A stretch of 64,000 nt of DNA from Alkalihalobacillus sp047302405 (GTDB taxonomy: Bacteria; Bacillota; Bacilli; Bacillales; Bacillaceae_D), in the NCBI RefSeq assembly GCF_047302405.1, contig NZ_CP154853.1:1426001-1490000 (forward strand). The letters are read 5' to 3'. A program made the translations under genes and the position numbers. The notes beneath the pieces were generated by a model. The model ran no database searches and was not told the DNA's origin. It saw only the letters and a program-made list of their open reading frames with translations. Below, piece after piece: positions 56,483 through 64,000 of this stretch; within the stretch, counting starts at the first letter, position 1; every line of letters begins with the position of its first letter.

Positions 56483-58254
56483 TGCTTTGGCGAAGTGTTG
56501 TTGGGAAATTATGGTTTACATTTCTTTTGCTCGTGACGGTCGTGTTAACGATTTTAATGGTGATGTTATTACGTTCATTTGAAAAATTCCATATTCAAGA
56601 GGCGGAATCTCAACTCGCCCATCATGCGAATATGATTGCGAATATTTATGACGGATATACGGATCAAGATGAAGCTTTAATGAGGATTGGTCAATATACA
56701 GAGCTTTTAGAAATCAACATTATCCTTGTCAATCAAGGAGAAAAAGTGATGGATAAAGTCGAGCCTGGAAGTTGGAATTTACCATTAGAAGTGTTTTATC
56801 AGAATGAAAGGTTATCACGTGTATTTGAAGGGGAAGCCGTCGTCATAGAAGAAGGCAAATTTATGATGGATGATTCCAATTATACCGCACCTGAACTTAT
56901 GGTCGCAGGTGTTCCGTTAAGAACGAATGAATTAGATAATAGTGCCGTTTTTTTATATCAATCTTTAGAGGTTATTGAAGAAACGTCTCGAGAAACAAAA
57001 AGTATTATTTATTTATCTGCTGGAATCGCGATTGTTTTGACAACGGTTTTTGCTTTTTTTCTTTCAACAAGAATTACCGCCCCATTAAGAAGAATGCGTG
57101 AAGCGGCTCTTGAACTAGCTAGAGGGAAATTTGAATCGAAAATCCCGATTGTCAGTCATGATGAAATTGGCTTATTAGGAATGGCCTTTAATCGAATGGC
57201 ACGAGATTTAAACGTCTCCATTACTGAATTAAATCAGGAGAAAGAACAGCTTTCCCGAATTTTAATTAGTATGGCTGATGGGGTTATTACGTTTAATCGG
57301 CAAGGTGAAATTATGATTACAAACCCTCCTGCTGAGCGTTTTTTAGAGTCATGGTTATACGAAGATGGTGTCGTTAATCAAAAAATGACTCCAGTAGAAT
57401 TGAATAATCTCTTCCAAAAGGTTGTGGCTGGTGAGAAAGAGCAACAGTTGGAGATGAATATTCAAGGTCGGAGTTGGGCTATATTAATGACACCACTCTA
57501 TGATGCGGAGCAAATCCGTGGGGCTGTCGCTGTAATTCGAGATATGACTGAGGAGCGACAGCATGATAAATTACGAAAAGATTTTATTGCGAATGTTTCT
57601 CATGAGCTCCGTACGCCCATTTCTATGTTACAAGGGTACAGTGAAGCGATTATTGATGATATAGCTGAAAGTCATGAAGAGAAAAAGGAATTGGCTCGGA
57701 TTATTTATGATGAGTCATTAAGAATGGGGCGGCTTGTTAATGAACTGCTTGATATCGCTCGAATGGAAGCGGGCTATGTTGATTTACAAAAGGATGAAAT
57801 GGATATTCACACTTATATTCAAAAGGTTGTCCGCAAGTTTAATGGCTTAGCAAAAGATGAAGAGATTTCTCTAAAACTAGAAACAACACCGGATTTACCG
57901 ATGGGCTATTTTGATCCTGATCGGATTGAACAAGTCTTAACGAACTTAATTCATAATGCCATTCGTCATACGCCAAAAGGTGGGCTAGTGACCGTAAAAG
58001 TAAATCGTGACGAAAATTACTTTTTATTTGATGTCGATGATAACGGAACGGGAATTGCCGAACAAGATTTGCCATATGTTTTCGAACGTTTTTATAAGGC
58101 TGATAAAGCAAGAACTCGAGCTAAAGGTGGAACAGGTCTTGGACTTGCTATTGCTAAAAACATTATTGATTCACATAAAGGGGAAATTACGGTTCGTAGC
58201 AAATTAAACGAAGGAACTTGCTTCTCTTTTAAGTTACCGATCGTCAGTCGTTAA
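56482..58254 (+). CDS. resE: Sensor histidine kinase ResE
   Basis: A 590-residue membrane sensor. Helix 1 (LWFTFLLLVTVVLTILMVML) and helix 2 near residues 173-193 flank an extracytoplasmic sensor domain. HAMP (STRITAPLRRMREAALELARGKF), PAS (LISMADGVITFNRQGEIMITNP), the dimerisation helix with the phospho-His (FIANVSHELRTPISMLQGY) and the ATPase (NLIHNAIRHT, DNGTGI, GTGLGLAIAKNII) follow in order. Paired with ResD; the signal in B. subtilis is oxygen limitation or nitric oxide. Confidence 0.93.
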   Translation: MLWRSVVGKLWFTFLLLVTVVLTILMVMLLRSFEKFHIQEAESQLAHHANMIANIYDGYTDQDEALMRIGQYTELLEINIILVNQGEKVMDKVEPGSWNLPLEVFYQNERLSRVFEGEAVVIEEGKFMMDDSNYTAPELMVAGVPLRTNELDNSAVFLYQSLEVIEETSRETKSIIYLSAGIAIVLTTVFAFFLSTRITAPLRRMREAALELARGKFESKIPIVSHDEIGLLGMAFNRMARDLNVSITELNQEKEQLSRILISMADGVITFNRQGEIMITNPPAERFLESWLYEDGVVNQKMTPVELNNLFQKVVAGEKEQQLEMNIQGRSWAILMTPLYDAEQIRGAVAVIRDMTEERQHDKLRKDFIANVSHELRTPISMLQGYSEAIIDDIAESHEEKKELARIIYDESLRMGRLVNELLDIARMEAGYVDLQKDEMDIHTYIQKVVRKFNGLAKDEEISLKLETTPDLPMGYFDPDRIEQVLTNLIHNAIRHTPKGGLVTVKVNRDENYFLFDVDDNGTGIAEQDLPYVFERFYKADKARTRAKGGTGLGLAIAKNIIDSHKGEITVRSKLNEGTCFSFKLPIVSR

Positions 58255-58293
58255 AGGGAAGAAAACCGAGAGTTATTTTTATCGTATATTCAT

Positions 58294-59208
58294 TAACTCA
58301 ACTTTCGCATCGAGAAAATCCGTTCAACGAGTTGGCAGAGCGAAAGGGAAGCTCTTAAACAAATGCCCTTGACATGTTCGAAAAGCGAGAACGCACTATC
58401 ACACAAAACGGATAAACTGTGCATCAAGAAAAAAATATACAATGTACAATGTGCTTCGGCGGTCGCTCCCAAACAGACACTCCGCGTCCTTGCCGAGAAC
58501 CTCATGAGCCTCCTCAGCGTTTCACGCTTGCGGGGTCTCATTGGACGGTTTATTCCTGCGGGAGTCTCCGTGTCTGTTTGTCCGCTAGATCATGGAATCG
58601 AATCTAGGTTCGGTTTTCTCATTGAATAAAAAACAGTCATGACTTCAAAGTACATTAGCTTGAGAATGGTTTTTCTCCTTCAATGACTAATTCCGTTACA
58701 GTTGTAAACAAATCAGTGTTGATGCTCTGTACGTTAGCTAGATGATCGAGCTTGTTTCGATTAGAATCCTGTCTTTTCATGACTGCAGACTTAGGAAAAA
58801 AATAGGTGGCAACGACCTATTTAGTTCCATAACCAACAAAGTGAAGAAGGTCCTTCTGCGTTAGAAATAGCTGATTTGGAAAGAGCCATATCACCAAGCA
58901 TCTCCACGACACTTAGCGGACAAAACCATACGGAGACTCCCGCAGGAATAAACCGTGGAGCGAGACCCCACAGGTCGTACCGAGGAGGCTCGCCAGGTTC
59001 CTGCAGGACGCGGAGTATGGTTTTGGTAGCGACAGCCGAAGCGCTGCTTAATCCTAGTGAACAGATTCCTTCAACAGCCTACGAAGAGATGTGTTCAGAC
59101 TGTCAACGATTGAATCGTTCATGTAAAGTCAATTTGAGTATTGTACTGCCCTAAAGTCAATCTCTATCGACGGTTAAGGGTCCATTATACGCTGCGAAAG
59201 TTGAGTTA
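58294..59208. mobile_element. 915-bp non-coding element with perfect 16-bp inverted ends
   Basis: TAACTCAACTTTCGCA (58294-58309) and TGCGAAAGTTGAGTTA (59193-59208) are exact inverted repeats at the two ends of a gene-free stretch. No transposase frame of meaningful length is found inside. Two inverted copies of the interspersed core repeat lie within it. The best reading is a degenerate insertion sequence or a MITE into which the repeats jumped. No clear target duplication is seen. It separates resE from the B12 riboswitch. Confidence 0.6.
58480..59045. repeat. Inverted pair of the interspersed core repeat
   Basis: The arm at about 58480-58600 (minus orientation: TCCTGCGGGAGTCTCCGTG) and the arm at about 58910-59045 (plus orientation: CGGAGACTCCCGCAGGAA) are complementary over much of their length. 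Both share CGGAGACTCC and AGGACGCGGAGTATGG with the copies at 4.1 kb and 40.8 kb. They could fold into one long hairpin with a loop of about 300 nt. Short frames here are accidental. Confidence 0.7.
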
Positions 59209-59227
59209 TTAATTTTATATATTTAAC

Positions 59228-59342
59228 AATTAGGTCATATTTTATATGTTAAATAGGGAAGTTGGTGTTATTCCAACACGGTCCCGCCACTGTGATTGTT
59301 TTTTCGAAATGGAAAAGCATAAGTCAGATTACTTGCCTAATT
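59228..59342 (+). promoter_or_regulatory. Cobalamin riboswitch
   Basis: AATTAGG/CCTAATT closes the element. Inside are TAGGGAAGTTGGTG, TTCCAACACGGTCCCGCCAC with TGTGA (the B12 box region), and AGTCAGATTACTTGCC. These are the conserved blocks of adenosylcobalamin riboswitches in order. It stands upstream of the BtuFCD operon, with a terminator between. Confidence 0.92.
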
Positions 59343-59467
59343 ATCATTGTAAAAACCTTCGAGGACAAAGGGAAAACAATAGTCGAAAATATTTTGTTTA
59401 AAGAGGGTGAGTTTTTGACTCTCCATTTTTATTATTAAACAAAATGAATTGGTGGCTAAAACAGTCA

Positions 59468-59498
59468 GGCATTCCTCTCGATAGGGGAGTGCCTTTTT
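59468..59498 (+). terminator. Riboswitch-linked terminator
   Basis: GGCATTCC pairs with GGGGAGTGCC and is followed by five T, 36 bp before the btuF start. A weaker hairpin lies at 59402-59430. High cobalamin would favour termination. Confidence 0.8.
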
Positions 59499-59534
59499 GA
59501 CTAAATAAAGAGCGATATAGAAGGGGAATTAAAA

Positions 59535-60506
59535 ATGAAAAATAGAAGCTGGTTTTTTGTTGCACTGATTTTATCTATTTTATTACTAGGTTGTTATGCA
59601 AACGAACCTGAAGCGATTTCTTCAGTTGAAGAGGTGGAAGAAAAGGAATTAACAAAGGAGGACAAAAACGGCTATCAAGTGGAGGTCGTTGATGCGTTTG
59701 GTGAGACGATCACACTTGAGGAACCAGAAACCATCATTTCCTTATTTCCGAGTGTGACTGAAACTTTATTTGCCCTTGATGTTGGAGAAAAGGTAATTGG
59801 GCGTCTGGATTGGGACAATTATCCACAGGAAGTATTAGAGGTTGAAAGTGTTGGTGAGATGGAATTTAATGTTGAAAAGGTCATTTCGTTAAATCCTGAT
59901 TTAGTTATTGCACATGAATCAACTGTAACGGGTTATGGAGAAGGTTTGAAACAAGTGAAAGAAGCAGGGATTCATGTCATCGCGGTAGAGGATGCATCAT
60001 CATTAGAAGATACATATGAAGTCATTGAATGGCTGGCCATGATAACAAATCAAGTAGATAAAGGTTTGGAGCTTACTGAAACGATGCAGCAGGCTTTAAT
60101 GGAAATAAATAAAAAAGTAAGTGAAATAAGTGATGAAAAAACAGTATGGGTCGAAATTTCTCCTGCACCAGAAATTTATTCAGCTGGTGCCGATACATTT
60201 ATTGATGAGCTGCTTCAATTAATGAATGCTGTGAATGTAGCCAATCAATTTAAAGGTTGGATTGCATTTACTGAGGAAGAGGCGGTCCATTTTCAACCGG
60301 ATATTATTATTACAACGTATGGTGACTATGTTGAGCAATCAGCAGAAGCAATCTTAAATCGTCCAGGGTGGCAAGATGTTCCAGCTGTTAAAAACAATCA
60401 AATTTATGATGTTGATTCGGATACTGTGACAAGATCAGGTCCCAGGTTAGTTGAAGGGGCTGAAGAACTTGCTGCTGCCATTTATCCAGAGATTTTTAAT
60501 CAATAA
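59535..60506 (+). CDS. btuF: Cobalamin ABC transporter substrate-binding lipoprotein
   Basis: A 323-residue lipoprotein with signal peptide and lipobox LLLGC (Cys20). The mature part has an acidic linker and then the BtuF/FhuD-type fold (TIISLFPSVTETLFALDVGEKVIGR ... ISLNPDLVIAHES ... VWVEISPAPEIYSAGADTFIDELL). The cobalamin riboswitch upstream points to B12 and not an iron siderophore. It matches the first gene of the btuFCD (yvrCBA) cluster of Bacillus. ATG behind AGAAGGGG. Confidence 0.9.
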   Translation: MKNRSWFFVALILSILLLGCYANEPEAISSVEEVEEKELTKEDKNGYQVEVVDAFGETITLEEPETIISLFPSVTETLFALDVGEKVIGRLDWDNYPQEVLEVESVGEMEFNVEKVISLNPDLVIAHESTVTGYGEGLKQVKEAGIHVIAVEDASSLEDTYEVIEWLAMITNQVDKGLELTETMQQALMEINKKVSEISDEKTVWVEISPAPEIYSAGADTFIDELLQLMNAVNVANQFKGWIAFTEEEAVHFQPDIIITTYGDYVEQSAEAILNRPGWQDVPAVKNNQIYDVDSDTVTRSGPRLVEGAEELAAAIYPEIFNQ

Positions 60507-61527
60507 TCGAGTTATACAATACACGGTTGTCGTTGCTTTTTGTTTCTTTGCTTTAATTTTATCTGTCAGTAAAGGGAGTGTTGAAATTCCGTTTAAGATG
60601 GTTATTCAAATTATTTTAGCGGAAGGTTTAAATTTCCCAATTAATGAACCGTTCGAAGCGAATATTGTGAACATTGTCATGCAAATTCGTTTGCCACGAG
60701 TGCTGCTCGCAATGATTGTAGGGGCAAGTTTGGCATTAGCTGGAGCAGCCTTTCAAGGTTTTTTGAAAAACCCACTGGCGGACCCCTATACTCTCGGTGT
60801 TTCATCGGGAGGGGCGGTAGGAGCTGTTTTTGTCCTTTTTTTTGGGATAACAATTCCAGGATTAGGTTTTTTTACATTACCTGTCGTTAGCATATTTTCT
60901 GCTTTTATGACGTTAATCCTCGTTATTAGCTTTTCTAGAATGGTACAACGTTCCATGTCAAGTGAAACGATTATTTTAGCAGGAATCGTATTTAGTTCTT
61001 TTTTAGGGGCGTTTATTTCTTTAATGATCGCTTTAACAGGGGAAGAACTGAGACAAATTATCGGTTGGTTAATGGGGAGTGTAGCGATGCGGGGCTGGAA
61101 TTATGTGGGGATGGCATTCGCCTTATTAGTCATCGGTTTTCTTTTATTATTTTTTAACCGACAAGAGTTAAATGCATTAGCTTTTGGAGAAGAAACAGCT
61201 AGACAGTTAGGTGTTAATGTACGCATCCGTAAATATGTGATTTTAATTGGGGCGACTATTATAACCGGTGGTGCCGTGGCTGTTGCTGGGACCATTGGTT
61301 TTGTGGGATTAGTCGTTCCCCATATTACAAGATTATTATGGGGAGCCAATCACCGTCACCTATTACCTTTATCAATGTTTGTGGGAGCCGGATTTCTCGC
61401 CTTAACGGATTTAGTTGCCCGGACGATTATCGCTCCAACGGAATTACCGATTGGTGTCATTACAGCGATGATTGGGGCCCCTATCTTTGCAATTATCTTA
61501 ATTCGTCAAAGAAAAGAACAAGTATGA
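60469..61527 (+). CDS. btuC: Cobalamin ABC transporter permease
   Basis: A 352-residue BtuCD-family permease with about ten helices: RLPRVLLAMIVGASLALAGAAFQGFLKNPLADPYTLGVSSGGAVGA, GEELRQIIGWLMGS and TIGFVGLVVPHITRLLWGANHRHLLPLS are family hallmarks. The first helix requires a start before the btuF stop. TTG 60469 (AAGGGG 9 nt upstream) is my choice; TTG 60451 is the alternative. Either way it overlaps the end of btuF, so the two are coupled. Confidence 0.88.
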   Translation: MLLPFIQRFLINNRVIQYTVVVAFCFFALILSVSKGSVEIPFKMVIQIILAEGLNFPINEPFEANIVNIVMQIRLPRVLLAMIVGASLALAGAAFQGFLKNPLADPYTLGVSSGGAVGAVFVLFFGITIPGLGFFTLPVVSIFSAFMTLILVISFSRMVQRSMSSETIILAGIVFSSFLGAFISLMIALTGEELRQIIGWLMGSVAMRGWNYVGMAFALLVIGFLLLFFNRQELNALAFGEETARQLGVNVRIRKYVILIGATIITGGAVAVAGTIGFVGLVVPHITRLLWGANHRHLLPLSMFVGAGFLALTDLVARTIIAPTELPIGVITAMIGAPIFAIILIRQRKEQV

Positions 61528-61540
61528 CAGGAGGGATTCG

Positions 61541-62881
61541 ATGTTGAAAGTTGAGCAAGTCTCTGTCCAATATCATAAAAAAAAAGTCGTCAACAATATT
61601 TCATTTGCCATTCCAAAAGGAGAGTTTTTTGGGATTGTTGGTCCTAATGGAAGCGGGAAATCGACGTTGATGAATGCGATCAATGGTAGTCTAAAGCTCA
61701 CACAAGGTTCAATCACTCTTCATGGGAAAAACATAAGTTCCTATCATTCAAAGGAACTAGCAAGACTTGTTGCCGTTTTACCACAAATGTCGGAACTCTC
61801 TTTTCATTATGATGTAAGAGAAATTGTTTCTTTAGGAAGATACCCATACCAAAAAGGTTGGCTTCAACAATTAACAAAAGAAGATGAACTGGTTATCGAG
61901 CAAGCCCTTATAGATACAAATACAAAGGCATTTCAACATAAGTTACTCCATACATTAAGTGGTGGGGAGTGTCAGAGAGTCCTACTAGCACGTGCACTAG
62001 CTCAACAACCTGAAGTGTTATTATTGGACGAACCAACGAATCATCTGGATTTATCGCATCAGATGAGTTTATTGGGTGCTTTAAAAAATTGGACAGAAGA
62101 AACAGGTTTAACGGTCATAGCGGTCTTGCATGATTTAAATTTGGCTAGCCTTTATTGTGATCGTCTTCTTTTAATGGATAATGGATGTGAGGTAGATTTA
62201 GCTGAGACGAATCGAGTAATGAATGAGACTCAATTAAAAAAAGTGTATAACGCCTCGATTCAGCGCCATGAACATCCAAATATAGCAAAGCCACTTATTA
62301 CATTGGAACCGTTTGAACAAAAAGGTGGAATCAACGGATTAATAAACGCACTCTATATGTCAAATAAAGAGAGTCGTTTGGCGATTGAGAGTGAGCATAT
62401 GTGGAAGTTTTATTCTAACTTTTCGAATAGTGGCTGGAGCCAGTCATTTGGTCTTGATTATACAAAAACAGAAGAAGAGAAAAAGGGAGTTCTCGTTACA
62501 GAAGGAACGATTGTCAAGACAATACAGTCTAAAACTAAAATTGAAAAAACAGAGATTTTAGTAGTGGGAAGTATCGAACAAATTGGTCAACAAAAGCGAA
62601 ACATCCATCTTTTTGTTTTTGTCGAAGGGGCTTTATCTGAACAGGCTTTTTTACAAGCACTAATGCTTTTAACAGAAGCCAAAATGTCGTCTTATTTAGC
62701 TGTTGGAAATCAAAAAAGTTTAGTAGAGGGCAATCAAGATAGTCTGTTGGTTGCAGCTAGTCAAATAGGTGAAACCATTAATGATTTTTATCAAAAGAGT
62801 GAAGTACAGCTTAAGTTGTCAGAGGCAATTATCCAAACTTTGAATGGACTCTTTGCTCAGGAAGGATTTTTAGAATATTAA
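61541..62881 (+). CDS. btuD: Cobalamin ABC ATPase with C-terminal CbiZ-like domain
   Basis: A 446-residue fusion. Residues 1-255 are the ATPase with Walker A (GPNGSGKST), signature (LSGGECQRV), Walker B (VLLLDEPTNHLD) and H-loop (AVLHDLN). Residues about 265-446 resemble CbiZ, the adenosylcobinamide amidohydrolase (NIHLFVFVEGALSEQAFLQALMLLTEAKMSSYLAV ... DSLLVAAS). The N-terminal part of that domain is strongly diverged, so hydrolase activity is uncertain. Such BtuD-CbiZ fusions suggest salvage of incomplete corrinoids during uptake. GGAGG precedes the ATG. Confidence 0.85.
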   Translation: MLKVEQVSVQYHKKKVVNNISFAIPKGEFFGIVGPNGSGKSTLMNAINGSLKLTQGSITLHGKNISSYHSKELARLVAVLPQMSELSFHYDVREIVSLGRYPYQKGWLQQLTKEDELVIEQALIDTNTKAFQHKLLHTLSGGECQRVLLARALAQQPEVLLLDEPTNHLDLSHQMSLLGALKNWTEETGLTVIAVLHDLNLASLYCDRLLLMDNGCEVDLAETNRVMNETQLKKVYNASIQRHEHPNIAKPLITLEPFEQKGGINGLINALYMSNKESRLAIESEHMWKFYSNFSNSGWSQSFGLDYTKTEEEKKGVLVTEGTIVKTIQSKTKIEKTEILVVGSIEQIGQQKRNIHLFVFVEGALSEQAFLQALMLLTEAKMSSYLAVGNQKSLVEGNQDSLLVAASQIGETINDFYQKSEVQLKLSEAIIQTLNGLFAQEGFLEY

Positions 62882-62889
62882 TCCAGCTA

Positions 62890-63060
62890 CGCCTGTTAGA
62901 AGCTCAAGAAAAATCGCCCATCTGAATGAAGACAAAAAGCATTTTCATCAGCTGTTCTTGCCCACAGGACGTGGGTACAAGGCGTTGCGGCAGGATGACG
63001 CGAACTTAGCGTTGTTCCTTAGTATTCTCGCTTCTGAACGAACAGGCTTCGCTTTATATT
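62890..63060 (+). repeat. Interspersed repeat before cobalamin adenosyltransferase
   Basis: GTTAGAAGCTCAAGAAAAATCG (62895-62916) and TTCTCGCTTCTG...CGAACAGGCTTCGCTTTATATT (63026-63060) are the two parts of the element found at 16.1-16.3 kb. Between them lies unrelated sequence. The element ends at the AGGAGG of the next gene. The frame that can be extended upstream from that gene (to 62958) is an artefact of this repeat. Confidence 0.65.
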
Positions 63061-63074
63061 ACAGGAGGTTTATG

Positions 63075-63656
63075 ATGAAACTTTATACGAGAACCGGAGA
63101 TGAAGGTAAAACGGGTGTGATTGGAGGGCGTGTTGATAAAGATGATATTCGAATTGAGGCGTATGGAACGATCGATGAACTAAATGCATTCGTAGCACTA
63201 GTTGTAGCGAAAATGGATCTTTCTCTATTAGCTGATATCCGAGCTGATTTTCTTATGATTCAGCATGAGCTTTTTGATTGTGGTGGTGATTTAGCGATTG
63301 TAAAAAAAGAGAAAGAACCTCCGTATAAAACGAAACAAGAAATGATTGATCAACTAGAAGTGAAAATGGATCGATATATGGAAGAAGCCCCACCGTTACA
63401 AAAATTTATTTTGCCTGGTGGTTCAGAATTAGCAGCCCTTATTCATGTTTGTCGAACCATTACAAGAAGAGCAGAGAGGCAGATCGCTTCCTTACAAAAA
63501 CAAGAAGACATTCATCCGTTAGTGTTTAAGTATATGAATCGTTTGTCGGACTTTTTCTTCGTAGTGGCACGAGCTGTTAACGCTCGTTTAGCTATCCAGG
63601 ATGTCGAATATGAAAGAAGTGCGATCGTGTTTCGTGAAAGCAAGAAGGAAAATTAA
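63075..63656 (+). CDS. yvqK: Cob(I)alamin adenosyltransferase, PduO type
   Basis: A 193-residue PduO-family enzyme. The ATP-binding N-terminus is KLYTRTGDEGKTGVIGG, followed by DIRIEAYGTIDELNAFVAL, the RTITRRAERQI helix and NRLSDFFFVVARAVN. It adenosylates cob(I)alamin using ATP, producing coenzyme B12. ATG 63075 is 6 nt after AGGAGG (ATG 63072 also possible). It follows the B12 uptake operon, so uptake and activation lie together. Confidence 0.93.
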   Translation: MKLYTRTGDEGKTGVIGGRVDKDDIRIEAYGTIDELNAFVALVVAKMDLSLLADIRADFLMIQHELFDCGGDLAIVKKEKEPPYKTKQEMIDQLEVKMDRYMEEAPPLQKFILPGGSELAALIHVCRTITRRAERQIASLQKQEDIHPLVFKYMNRLSDFFFVVARAVNARLAIQDVEYERSAIVFRESKKEN

Positions 63657-63822
63657 TAAAAACACTTCAGCTCCACGCGGTCACTGAAAAAGTGAATGTA
63701 TTTTTAATGAAAGAAAATCGTTCAAAAACATGATGTTTTGTTGATAATATGGCAAAGATAATGACCAAAATGGAGTAAACCCAATCATCCAAACTTATTC
63801 TAATACTAACAAGATTTTTTCA

Positions 63823-63858
63823 GTGGTTCCGGCTCAACTAGTCGGAATCGCTTTTTTT
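63823..63858 (+). terminator. Rho-independent terminator
   Basis: GTGGTTCCG and CGGAATCGC pair with two weak positions around an 11-nt loop, followed by seven T. The remaining sequence from 63657 to the window end holds no frame or signal I can support. Confidence 0.65.
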
Positions 63859-64000
63859 ATGAAAAAGTGAGAATTCTGTTTTTTCTCTCGTTCTAGGAGT
63901 TAACTAGGCTTTCTACGGGCTTCTTCATGATGAGTTTTTTTCTTCTTCCTTTTTTTGCATTAGTCTTACGTTGTTTTCATATAATGCTCTGTGGTTATAA

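Noticed and set aside
58363..59154. Several short frames between resE and btuF
   Set aside because: They coincide with the inverted core repeats and have no ribosome-binding sites or family resemblance.
62958..63071. N-terminal extension of the cobalamin adenosyltransferase
   Set aside because: It reads through the interspersed repeat; the family begins at KLYTRTGDEG after AGGAGG.

Overview
The window is low-GC DNA from an endospore-forming Bacillaceae (Firmicutes). Evidence: strong AGGAGG ribosome-binding sites with frequent GTG/TTG starts, sporulation genes (spoVAC-D-E, dacB-spmA-spmB), and the Bacillus-type order ribD-E-BA-H / ypuF / scpA-scpB ... dacB-spmA-spmB-rluB-resABCDE. The species cannot be named from this sequence. 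No rRNA or tRNA gene was seen.

Layout. 1-3.9 kb is a decayed prophage: a truncated gene at the edge, four iteron-like repeats, a HeH/SAP-like phage protein, an HNH endonuclease, a Dam methylase pseudogene, an arpU remnant and a ppiB tail joined to it. 3.9-6 kb holds an interspersed repeat, ydhG and a yndM-like gene with a good sigma-G promoter. 6-10.6 kb is a methylcitrate module (mmgD, mmgE/prpD, mmgF/prpB) divergent from a LysR regulator. 10.6-11.4 kb is an IS200-type element. 11.4-22.1 kb holds a GntR/ABC operon with its palindromic operator, a Fur-box-controlled ABC exporter, a SIMPL protein, a ycgR-ycgQ pair, an M3 peptidase, an AEC transporter and a SMI1/KNR4 protein. 22.7-29.2 kb is a leucine/isovalerate-type operon (acyl-CoA dehydrogenase, biotin-dependent carboxylase, HMG-CoA lyase, thiolase). 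29.4-33.5 kb is the glyoxylate shunt (aceA, a 40-residue zinc-ribbon ORF, malate synthase G). 33.7-37.5 kb is the FMN-riboswitch riboflavin operon. 37.6-42.5 kb holds ypuF, scpA-scpB, sodF and cls. 42.6-48 kb is a spoVA-2mob-type operon ending in a DUF421-DUF1657 fusion (2Duf), with a further DUF421 gene on each side. 48-58.3 kb runs dacB-spmA-spmB, a minisatellite, rluB and resABCDE. 58.3-59.2 kb is a non-coding element with perfect terminal inverted repeats. 59.2-63.7 kb is a cobalamin-riboswitch B12 uptake operon followed by an adenosyltransferase.

How it fits together. The methylcitrate, isovalerate/MCC and glyoxylate modules all deal with short acyl-CoA units (propionyl-CoA, branched acyl-CoA, acetyl-CoA), suggesting growth on amino acids, fatty acids or acetate. 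The cytochrome c maturation and Res genes serve respiration. The spoVA-2mob-like operon, dacB/spmAB and the yndM-like gene all concern the spore. B12 uptake and adenosylation form one locus.

The observations most worth checking are the chromosomal 2Duf/spoVA-2mob operon, the inverted-repeat-bounded promoter of aceA, the small zinc-ribbon gene between the glyoxylate genes, the mini-ORF coupled to scpA, and the several families of interspersed and tandem repeats.
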